Of a DNA stretch of 64,000 nt, positions 54,734 to 62,158 are shown piece by piece. Where the stretch lies: assembly GCA_903834925.1 (NCBI GenBank), contig CAILLA010000209.1:1-64000 (forward strand). Direction: 5' to 3'. Each line of letters begins with the position of its first letter. The stretch's first letter is position 1. The position numbers and the translations under genes are program-made. Below the pieces are notes generated by a model. It had not been told where the DNA came from, searched no databases, and saw only the letters and a list, made by a program, of their open reading frames with translations. This stretch comes from an uncultured Schlesneria sp. (lineage in GTDB: Bacteria > Planctomycetota > Planctomycetia > Planctomycetales > Planctomycetaceae).

Positions 54734-55792
54734 ATGAACAGACTTGCTTCGTGTCTGGTTGCAATGGCCTGCGGATTAGGCTTATTCGGTTTGAATATCA
54801 AAGCGTCTCACGCCGCTGCGGAAATGTATGCTCCGCCGAAAACTGACGAGGTTCGTGGTCGGGTTCTTGCCTGGCTTAGCGAGAAAAACCTCTCGGAAGC
54901 ACAACGAGAGCAAGTGACTGCCGTCTGGATGGGATTGGGTGAGTCTGTCGCTCCGGATCGGCTGCTTGAGCTTGTAGTCCAGTCTTTTGCGATTGCCGAT
55001 CCCGATGTCTTGAAGCTACAGAATGAATGCAATTCTGTCGCGTCGGGTCTGACCGGGCCAAATGCAGATTTTCTGAAACAGCAAGCGCGAAGTCCGTTTT
55101 ATCTTGCCAACATGAATCTGTTTTACGGTCGCTTCCTGGTTGAGCGACGTCTATTTGACGAAGCCTGGGAAATCTTGAAGAGTATTGATGCTCATCAGGT
55201 TGTCGACCCTTCGTCGTTGTTCTTCTTTCAGGCTGTGGCTGCTCAGGGAATGCTCGAATTGAAACCGGCCCTGGACGCCATTGATCAACTGCTGACACAT
55301 ACCGAGCGGGTACCCGTCCGTTACTCAGCGACGGCAACATTGATGCAGGCGGACTTAAAAGGTTTGCAGGAAAAGTCGCTGGGGGAGTTGGCTCGACTGA
55401 TGGCCGATTCCGAGCGACGATTGGAACTTGGGCGAGCCGGTGAAAAAGTCCAGGGGGTTCAAGAACGAATTATTGCGAACCTGGACGAGATCATTAAGAA
55501 GACTGAGCAGCAACAAGGTGGCGGCGGTGGTGGCGGAGGCGGGGGAGGCCAGGGCGGAAGCAATCAAAATTCTGGTGACGCCGCCGATGATAGTCGGGTC
55601 AAAGGGGAAGAAGCCCCTGGTGAGACCGACAAAAAGCGTTTTGAAAATAAGGGGAGTTGGGGAAATCTGCCGGAGAAAGATCTTGCGAAAGCCAAGAATG
55701 ATCTCAACAAGAATTTTCCATCGCATTACGAACAGGCGATTGAGAAATACACGAAAAAGCTGGCCGGTCGGACGGCGAAGAAGAGCAAATAA
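54734..55792 (+). CDS. Exported helical protein with poly-Gly tract
   Basis: A 352-residue protein from the ATG at 54734. The signal peptide reads MNRLASCLVAMACGLGLFGL with cleavage after HAA. Residues about 30-260 are helical, with TPR-like pairs (VERRLFDEAWEILKSIDAHQ, LELKPALDAIDQLLTHTERV). A tract of 11 Gly with a Gly/Gln/Asn flank lies at about 265-285. The C-terminal 65 residues are charged (LPEKDLAKAKNDLNKNFPSH). A similar arrangement is seen in uncharacterised planctomycete proteins; no function is known. The stop TAA is directly followed by a miniature element. Confidence 0.65.
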   Translation: MNRLASCLVAMACGLGLFGLNIKASHAAAEMYAPPKTDEVRGRVLAWLSEKNLSEAQREQVTAVWMGLGESVAPDRLLELVVQSFAIADPDVLKLQNECNSVASGLTGPNADFLKQQARSPFYLANMNLFYGRFLVERRLFDEAWEILKSIDAHQVVDPSSLFFFQAVAAQGMLELKPALDAIDQLLTHTERVPVRYSATATLMQADLKGLQEKSLGELARLMADSERRLELGRAGEKVQGVQERIIANLDEIIKKTEQQQGGGGGGGGGGGQGGSNQNSGDAADDSRVKGEEAPGETDKKRFENKGSWGNLPEKDLAKAKNDLNKNFPSHYEQAIEKYTKKLAGRTAKKSK

Positions 55793-55921
55793 GTTGGTTG
55801 AACAGAATGTGGTCAGACCGTGCCACTGTATCGTAGTCTTCTCCGACGCAATGGCTTCGTTTTTTTTCGACATCGGTTTGAAGAGCACTGATTGACCGGG
55901 GACGGTCAATCAGTGGCACAA
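55790..55921 (-). mobile_element. Miniature inverted-repeat element, copy E
   Basis: The core is 55820-55919, with CACTGATTGACCG-TCCC-CGGTCAATCAGTG in the reverse orientation. Here AT/AT replaces TA/TG of copies A and B with pairing preserved. The outer arms are degraded; the TA at 55790-55791 in the stop codon is the likely left edge. It separates the poly-Gly gene from the NPCBM gene. The right edge is only approximate. Confidence 0.7.
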
Positions 55922-55946
55922 ATACTGAACTAGGAATGATCTCTCG

Positions 55947-57149
55947 ATGAACGGCTTGTCATTTTTGGTACTGTTGACCGTTGCGCAGGCTCCTGCGGTT
56001 GAAGTTCAGACATTGTCAGAGAGGCAACTTCAAGGGACGCTGGAATCGCTGAACGCGAATTCTGCGATTCTGAAAACTGGATCGGGTTCGGAATCGGTTC
56101 CTACGTCGGACATTTTGAAAATCCGATCAGCATCCCCTGATTCGGCCCCATCGATCGAATCGATTGTGGTGCGACTTGTCGACGATTCACAGCTAAGAGT
56201 CCGAACATACCTTTCTTCAGGGACCGTCGTGACGGTCACACATCCTCAACTCGGGGAACTTCGGATTCCGGTAGCGAGTGTCTCAAGCGTTCGATTCGCC
56301 GCTGTCGATTCGAAGGTGGAACCTGAATGGAATCAACTCATCGAACGTGCTCCCAAGAAAGACATGATCGCCGTTCGGAAAGGGGATGTCCTGGATCATC
56401 TCGATGGCATCGTCGGTTCGATGAATGACGCAACGCTCCAGTTCCAACTTGATGGCGATGACATTCCGGTCAAACGGGAAAAAGTCTTTGGCCTCATCTT
56501 TTCCAAACGCGAATCGTCCGCCAGAAAAGCGGTGGCACAAGTCGAACTTTCCTCGGGTGACTTGCTGTCCGCAAAGCAGATCGAATGGAATGGAACGAAG
56601 TGGCTGGTAAGGCTTGTGACGGGACTGGAAACGCAAGTCGCGCCCGAGTCTATCAAAGTGATCGACTACAGCATCAGCAAGTTCACGTATCTCTCGGACC
56701 TTGAACCGCGTGGCATGAAGCACACTCCATTTTTTGGAGAGTTTTCTGATTTCAATGTGTTTGCGTATCGACGTGACAAAGACTTCGAAGGAAATCGGAT
56801 CAGCCTGGGTCATAAGACCTATGCCAAAGGTTTGGCAATTCACTCAAAAACGGTCTTGAAATATCGTTTGGGTGGCGACTACCGACGATTTCAAGCAGTG
56901 ATGGGGATTGGCGACGAAATCAACCGAGGCAACGTCGATGTCACCGTTAAAGCTGACGAAAAAGTTGTTTTTAATGGGCCGGTCAAAGTCGGTGAAAACG
57001 GGGCGCAAGGTGCTCGCCGTCCCGCACCACAAGTTCTTGACATCAATGTAAACGGCGCGGTCGAACTGGAAATCCTCGTGGACTATGGAAGTGATAAGAT
57101 CGATATTGGTGATCGACTTTATCTCGCCAACGCTCGACTTGTCAGATAG
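55947..57149 (+). CDS. NPCBM-domain protein
   Basis: A 400-residue exported protein with a short leader (MNGLSFLVLLTVAQAPA). Residues about 20-245 are beta-rich and resemble an SH3/Sm-like repeat region (LQGTLESLNANSAILKTGSG, VVTVTHPQLGELRIPVASV, DVLDHLDGIVGSMND). Residues about 255-400 are an NPCBM carbohydrate-binding-type domain (GHKTYAKGLAIHSKTVLKYR, FQAVMGIGDEINRGNVDVTV, DYGSDKIDIGDRLYLANAR). Binding of a carbohydrate or cell surface is inferred. It is convergent with ruvC, 4 bases apart. Confidence 0.8.
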   Translation: MNGLSFLVLLTVAQAPAVEVQTLSERQLQGTLESLNANSAILKTGSGSESVPTSDILKIRSASPDSAPSIESIVVRLVDDSQLRVRTYLSSGTVVTVTHPQLGELRIPVASVSSVRFAAVDSKVEPEWNQLIERAPKKDMIAVRKGDVLDHLDGIVGSMNDATLQFQLDGDDIPVKREKVFGLIFSKRESSARKAVAQVELSSGDLLSAKQIEWNGTKWLVRLVTGLETQVAPESIKVIDYSISKFTYLSDLEPRGMKHTPFFGEFSDFNVFAYRRDKDFEGNRISLGHKTYAKGLAIHSKTVLKYRLGGDYRRFQAVMGIGDEINRGNVDVTVKADEKVVFNGPVKVGENGAQGARRPAPQVLDINVNGAVELEILVDYGSDKIDIGDRLYLANARLVR

Positions 57150-57153
57150 GCAA

Positions 57154-57708
57154 TCAATCTGGCAAGTCACCGAAAATGACTGAGCGAGCACTGTGGTAAT
57201 GACACAATGCGACGGCAAAGGCATCGGCCACGTCGTTCGGTTCGAGCAATTTGTCCAGTCGCAATTCTTGTCGAATGGCATGTTGAATTTGTTCTTTTGA
57301 CGCCTTTCCGCTCCCCGTTAACAGTCGCTTGATCTGTGTCGGCGTATAATGAACGACAGGGACACCTGCATCGGCGGCAGCGTAAAGAAGTGCTCCGCGC
57401 GCGTGAGCCATCAGGATCGCCGTCTTCGGGAATTGTGACGTCGAAAAGACCTGTTCGATCGCCAGCACTTGCGGTTTGAATTCGTCGATGACTTCACGTA
57501 GGCCGCGGCCGAGTTCGAGAATTCGTTCAGACAGAGATAAAGTTTTCGTGGACTGAATGACCCCACCTTCACGAAGGACAGGCTTTTCGGCGGATCGTTC
57601 GAGAATTGCGTAACCGGTCCGGTTTAAGCCCGGATCGACTCCGAGCACGCAATTTGGCCGGTCCGATCCGTCGAAATGCCGTGCTTGTTGGTTTGTTTCA
57701 GATGTCAT
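57154..57708 (-). CDS. ruvC: Crossover junction endodeoxyribonuclease RuvC
   Basis: A 184-residue Holliday-junction resolvase. The four acidic catalytic residues are present: D25 (VLGVDPGLNRTGYA), E85 (VLAIEQVFSTSQFPKTA), D159 and D162 (EPNDVADAFAVALCH). The length and the AHARGALLYAAADAGVPV segment are typical. No ruvA or ruvB is adjacent. Confidence 0.95.
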   Translation of the reverse strand: MTSETNQQARHFDGSDRPNCVLGVDPGLNRTGYAILERSAEKPVLREGGVIQSTKTLSLSERILELGRGLREVIDEFKPQVLAIEQVFSTSQFPKTAILMAHARGALLYAAADAGVPVVHYTPTQIKRLLTGSGKASKEQIQHAIRQELRLDKLLEPNDVADAFAVALCHYHSARSVIFGDLPD

Positions 57709-57786
57709 GGAAATCCATTTCCGAGTCGGCTAACGAGGTGTAACGCGCATTATTCAAAATTTTGGAGCAGTTTCGGTTTTCGTAGT

Positions 57787-57803
57787 GGAGGCTTTCAGCC
57801 TCC
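57787..57803 (+). repeat. Short hairpin repeat
   Basis: GGAGGCT and AGCCTCC surround a TTC loop. It lies in the 197-base gap between ruvC and lhgO, 40 bases from the 29-bp repeat. It could be part of a compound intergenic repeat. Confidence 0.4.
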
Positions 57804-57842
57804 GCGAATCGGAGTGAACGCTGGATGGTCCGTACGAGTTGT

Positions 57843-57871
57843 TGTGGCGCACGGGCTGAAGCCCATGCTAC
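57843..57871 (+). repeat. 29-bp dispersed repeat, copy 1
   Basis: Begins GTGGCGCACGGGCTGAAG and ends CCCATGCTACG. It is identical over 29 bases to 59441-59469 and contains the palindrome GGGCTGAAGCCC-like arms GGGCT/AGCCC. Confidence 0.75.
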
Positions 57872-57905
57872 GAGTTGAGGCTTGCTCGTTTCAATTTACA
57901 AACGC

Positions 57906-59102
57906 TCAGAATCTTGGGGCGAGTTTTTCGACGATCAGTTTTCCGATATTCAACGATGCTGTTGCAGCGGGAGAGGGAGCGTTGCAGACATTAACGACCA
58001 GGTCGTTCTCCTGGATCAGGAAATCGTCTACGAGGTTTCCGTCTCGAGTCAACGCCTGTGCTCGAACCCCGGCAGGGGCGGGGACTAAATGTTCGCTCTG
58101 AATCTCGGGGACGAGACGTTGCAGTGCCGCAACAAAAGCATTTTTGCTAAACGAGCGATACATTTCGTGGAAACCAGCTCGCCAGTGCTTCCATGCCATT
58201 CGCAGGAATCCGGGATAACTGAGCGATTCCAGCGTGTCAAACAAATTGAAGCTTGTCTTGTAATACCCCTCGCGAGCGAACGAGAACACGGCATTCGGGC
58301 CGCATTCGACTCCTCCGTGGATCATCCGGGTGAAATGAACGCCGAGAAAGGGGAAGTCGGGATCGGGAACCGGGTAAATCAGGCTGTGGCATAGGTGCTG
58401 TGCCGACGGTTTGAGTTCAAAATATTCGCCACGGAATGGGATGATCTGAGCGTCGGGACGCACTCCCGATAGCCAGGCGACGCGATCGCTTTGTAAGCCA
58501 GCACAGTTCACAACCAGTCGAGCGTCCAATTCACCGGCTGTATTCTGAACGACCATGCGATTGTCGTGACGGAACATCCCTGTGACTTTCGCACTCATTT
58601 TCAGTTCACCGCCGGCCGCTTTGATTCGTTCGGCCATTTTTTCAGCAACTTGTCGATAATCGACAATTCCCGCGTCGGGGACGTGAATTGCTTGAACACC
58701 TAAAACATGTGGCTCTATTTCTTTCAAGCGTTCGGGGCCGATTCGTTCGCAACGAATATCATTGGCCAGCCCTCGTTCGTAAATCCGTTCCAACTGCGGA
58801 ATCTCGTTCGGTGTTACGGCAACGATGACCTTGCCGCACCGATCGAACGGGATATTTTCCTTCTGGCAAAATTCTTCCATCGCCAGCTTTCCGTTACGGC
58901 AATTCGTTGCCCGCAACGATCCGGGTTTGTAATAGATACCGGAGTGAAGCACGCCCGAATTATGGCCAGTCTGGTGCTGAGCGACTTCACGTTCTTTTTC
59001 GAGAATTGTTACCTTGCGACCAGGAAATCGCTCAAGCAACCGATACGCGGTGGCCAGCCCAACGATCCCTCCACCAATAATGACAACGTCTGCGTGCTGC
59101 AT
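57906..59102 (-). CDS. lhgO: L-2-hydroxyglutarate oxidase
   Basis: A 398-residue FAD-dependent oxidoreductase of the DAO family. The FAD-binding GGGIVG is at 10-15 ([20 protein letters not shown]). The LhgO-specific stretch [20 protein letters not shown] at about 44-63 and the later GVEFGPNAV-like [18 protein letters not shown] are present. It oxidises L-2-hydroxyglutarate to 2-oxoglutarate, probably passing electrons to the membrane. No other step of a pathway is adjacent. Confidence 0.9.
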   Translation of the reverse strand: MQHADVVIIGGGIVGLATAYRLLERFPGRKVTILEKEREVAQHQTGHNSGVLHSGIYYKPGSLRATNCRNGKLAMEEFCQKENIPFDRCGKVIVAVTPNEIPQLERIYERGLANDIRCERIGPERLKEIEPHVLGVQAIHVPDAGIVDYRQVAEKMAERIKAAGGELKMSAKVTGMFRHDNRMVVQNTAGELDARLVVNCAGLQSDRVAWLSGVRPDAQIIPFRGEYFELKPSAQHLCHSLIYPVPDPDFPFLGVHFTRMIHGGVECGPNAVFSFAREGYYKTSFNLFDTLESLSYPGFLRMAWKHWRAGFHEMYRSFSKNAFVAALQRLVPEIQSEHLVPAPAGVRAQALTRDGNLVDDFLIQENDLVVNVCNAPSPAATASLNIGKLIVEKLAPRF

Positions 59103-59554
59103 GTGCGATCCTGATCTCTAGCGAACTGGTTCCCTCGCCACATCGGGTCGCCGGAAACTCTGTCGGCAGTATAGTTCACCTGAATCCCCGAAAGTAACCA
59201 ACCTGCCTGCCTCGTCGGATTCGATCGTGCTTTGAGCGAGCAACGAAACGAACGAAATGACTCCAACAGTCGCTGGAACTTGGCTTTCAATCGTTAAAAG
59301 CTGCCGAAGCAGAACCACCTGAATAATCGTTAACGATTGCCCTCTGTTTTCGCCGATGACGGATGTAGCGTGGGAATTTCTGCGTTGCCTATGGGGTTGT
59401 TGGTTTTTGTTGTGTGGGCTTTTTGCTCGGACAAGATTTCGTGGCGCACGGGCTGAAGCCCATGCTACGGCTTTTGGGCGGCTTGCAAACTTCGCCGGTA
59501 TTAGACCAGAGGCAAGTATTGTCGGCTGCCGAGTCGATGCCGGAGCCTGAACGG
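59103..59554. promoter_or_regulatory. Divergent region between lhgO and porin genes, with 29-bp repeat
   Basis: A 452-base gap that must hold both promoters. It contains the second copy of the 29-bp repeat at 59441-59469. Open frames across it are not supported: they translate the repeat (VAHGLKPMLR) and lack any family feature. Confidence 0.45.
59441..59469 (+). repeat. 29-bp dispersed repeat, copy 2
   Basis: Identical over 29 bases to 57843-57871, and in the same orientation. The frame that reads through it into the porin gene should not be taken as coding. Confidence 0.75.
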
Positions 59555-61198
59555 ATGACACTTTGGTCGTACCGCCGAGGGAGACCGATCGCCCAACTGT
59601 GCTTCACACTTCTTTTGTGGTTGCTGTTGGTCGAAGTTCTGCGTGCGCAAGATTCAGACGATGGTGCCGTCGGGTCTGTGGACCTGCCCGCTGCAAACAT
59701 CGAACAGCGGATTGACCAATTGGAACTGCGTCAATCAGAACTTGTCGAGCAGAACAGGCTGTTATCACGTCTGTTACAGGATCTTTCGGCGAAGAACCCG
59801 CCGCGTTCAATAAGCGAATTTGATCCGAACGGTGCGTTGATTCCACCCGTACCTTCAACGGATAACTCGGCGATTGGCAATGGTGATGGTGCGACGTTTA
59901 AAAACACCCTTCGTAGCCCTACCGAGATCTTTCCTTCGCCGGCGTTTGATACAGCTTTAGAATTTCCGCTGGAGCGTAAGTCATCCACGTTGAATTCAGG
60001 GTCTGGGCCACCGAAATACTATGTCGGCTATGATCGGGGATTTGTGTTCCGACCGATTGACCCTGAAGAATCCCCATTTGAACTGAAAATCAACGGTCAG
60101 GACCAGATTCGTTATACGGGGTTTGAACGAGAACACGCAATCTGGACCGACAGTGCCGGGATACCGACAATCATCAGCAATCAGAGTAATTTTCAGATCC
60201 CTCGCGGTCGACTCATTCTTTCCGGATTCACGTTTCGCAGGGAACTCAAATACAACCTGAATATCGATTACAACACGGTCGGCGCAAGTCAAATCAATTT
60301 TCGTGCCTATTGGTTAGCATGGCGTTTCAGTCGGGCCATGACGGTTTTCGCCGGACAGAGCAAAGTTCCGGGCAGTCGCGAGTGGCTTGAATCCTTTGTC
60401 AATACGCTGGGGGCTGACCGATCGATGGCGACCACGTTCTTTCGTCCCAGCCTAAGCCAGGGTATCTGGGCAACGGGCGAACCGGCTGATGGACTGTTCT
60501 ACCATGTCATGATGTCCAACGGATTCAATACTGTTGGATCAACTCCACAAACACTCAGTTCCGTCATGGCGTTTTCTGGTTCGGTCTGGTGGGAGCCGTT
60601 GGGTGACTTTGGAAACGGCTATTCCGATTTTGAATGGCATGCTGAACCATCCATCCGGTTAGGGACCAGTCTGACGTACTCACCCGAGCAAGGACCGCAA
60701 GGTAGCACTACTGCACCCGAGAATTCCTCGATTCGACTATCGAATGGAACCCTGATCACAGAAACGGGTGCCCTGGCGCCGGGTGTCACTTTGAATGCCT
60801 TTAAAATCGGACTCGAAACGGTCGATCTGTCTTATAAACATCGTGGTTTCAGCGCAAGCACCGAGTTGTTTTCGCAACAATTATTTGGCTTAAAAGGAAG
60901 CGGCCCTCTCCCCATGACCTCCATTTCGCAATACGGCGGATTCGTGCAGGGAGGTTACTTTGTCATTCCACAAAAAGCCGAGCCGTATCTCCGTGCATCC
61001 TACGTCACCGGTCCTTCTGGTTCCGGCTCTGAATATGCGGGTGGTTTCAACTGGTTCTTCCTTCCCGGTAAGCAGAACCTGCGATTCACCTTCGACGCGG
61101 CCTGGTTGGATAATAATCCGGCCACACAGAACCGAACGAACCTTCAATCGGGCCAGACCGGGATCCTTGTCCGCTCACAGATCCAGATCTTTTTCTAA
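59555..61198 (+). CDS. Outer-membrane porin of the phosphate-selective porin O/P type
   Basis: A 547-residue protein from the ATG at 59555 with a signal peptide (MTLWSYRRGRPIAQLCFTLL, cleaved after LRA). Residues about 50-80 form a short coiled coil (IEQRIDQLELRQSELVEQNR), as in OprP/OprO-like planctomycete porins. The rest is a beta-barrel: alternating strands such as RGRLILSGFTFRRELKYNLN, FRAYWLAWRFSRAMTVFAGQ and FFRPSLSQGIWATGEPADG, ending in a C-terminal aromatic (QIFF). It should allow diffusion of anions or small solutes across the outer membrane; specificity cannot be read from sequence. Confidence 0.85.
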   Translation: MTLWSYRRGRPIAQLCFTLLLWLLLVEVLRAQDSDDGAVGSVDLPAANIEQRIDQLELRQSELVEQNRLLSRLLQDLSAKNPPRSISEFDPNGALIPPVPSTDNSAIGNGDGATFKNTLRSPTEIFPSPAFDTALEFPLERKSSTLNSGSGPPKYYVGYDRGFVFRPIDPEESPFELKINGQDQIRYTGFEREHAIWTDSAGIPTIISNQSNFQIPRGRLILSGFTFRRELKYNLNIDYNTVGASQINFRAYWLAWRFSRAMTVFAGQSKVPGSREWLESFVNTLGADRSMATTFFRPSLSQGIWATGEPADGLFYHVMMSNGFNTVGSTPQTLSSVMAFSGSVWWEPLGDFGNGYSDFEWHAEPSIRLGTSLTYSPEQGPQGSTTAPENSSIRLSNGTLITETGALAPGVTLNAFKIGLETVDLSYKHRGFSASTELFSQQLFGLKGSGPLPMTSISQYGGFVQGGYFVIPQKAEPYLRASYVTGPSGSGSEYAGGFNWFFLPGKQNLRFTFDAAWLDNNPATQNRTNLQSGQTGILVRSQIQIFF

Positions 61199-61377
61199 GA
61201 TCCGCTTGCGATGTGAGTTTGATCTCGGATGATATGCACTTGTACCCATCACGCATTCAATATCGATCCGAAACCGGGCTCTGACGCAATCCTCAGGGGT
61301 TGTCGAGGTGTGCATCAAAGCGGGAATCTTCAGAACGAGTTAATGAGTAATCTTTTGAAACTACAGTGAGGTGGAAG

Positions 61378-62091
61378 ATGGTCACTGCGTCGGAAAGATT
61401 GATCGCGATCGGTGACGTACATGGATGCGTGCATGCTCTGGACGCTTTGCTGAAAGAGATTGCTCCAAGCTCATCGGATCAACTCGTGTTCCTGGGCGAT
61501 CTGATTGATCAAGGGCGTGATAGCGCCGCCGTACTGGAAAGGTTGATCGAATTACGTCAACAGTGTCAGGTTGTCCTGATCCAGGGGAATCATGAAGAGA
61601 TGCTTTGTTCCGCACGGGAAAGTGAAAAATCACTGAGATACTGGGAGGAATGTGGTGGCGTCTACACGTTGAACTCATACAAATTCGGCGCGAGTCTCGA
61701 CGCGATACCGCCGGAGCACTGGCGGTTACTCTCCACATCCGTTCCATACTATGAAACAGACACATTCATTCTGACGCACGCGAATTATCATGCAGATCTA
61801 CCGATGAATCTGCAGGAATCGTATCAGTTGCGGTGGGCGTTGTTTGAGCCTGATGGAATGCAGCCTCACAAGTCTGGCAAGACGGTCGTGGTCGGACATA
61901 CCGAGCAGCGCAATTGCGAAATTCTCGACTTGGGTTTTGCAATATGCATCGATACAGCGTGCTGGCGACATGGTTGGTTGACGGCGTTAGAACTGAATTC
62001 GCGTACGTTTTGGCAAGCGAGTCGCTGGGGGCTTCTTCGTGACGACGAAGAACCAACGCATAAAGGGAAGCTGCCACAGTTCGCCCGTTGA
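61378..62091 (+). CDS. Metallophosphoesterase (serine/threonine phosphatase-like)
   Basis: A 237-residue cytoplasmic phosphoesterase with the full PPP-type set: IGDVHGCVHAL, FLGDLIDQGRDS, IQGNHEEML, LTHANYH and VGHTEQRN. It resembles PrpA/ApaH-like bacterial enzymes. The ATG at 61378 is chosen because the purine-rich GTGAGGTGGAAG just upstream is a good ribosome binding site. The in-frame GTG at 61366 is part of it. The substrate (phosphoprotein or dinucleotide) is not certain. Confidence 0.9.
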   Translation: MVTASERLIAIGDVHGCVHALDALLKEIAPSSSDQLVFLGDLIDQGRDSAAVLERLIELRQQCQVVLIQGNHEEMLCSARESEKSLRYWEECGGVYTLNSYKFGASLDAIPPEHWRLLSTSVPYYETDTFILTHANYHADLPMNLQESYQLRWALFEPDGMQPHKSGKTVVVGHTEQRNCEILDLGFAICIDTACWRHGWLTALELNSRTFWQASRWGLLRDDEEPTHKGKLPQFAR

Positions 62092-62158
62092 CGGGACACC
62101 GACCGCATTCATTTTCAGAAATCCTTCGACTTCTTTTCAATCAAGTTTTCGAAAGAGT

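Noticed and set aside
59118..59561. A 147-codon minus-strand open frame between lhgO and the porin
   Set aside because: It runs through the 29-base repeat and antisense to the porin leader and is compositionally unlike a protein.
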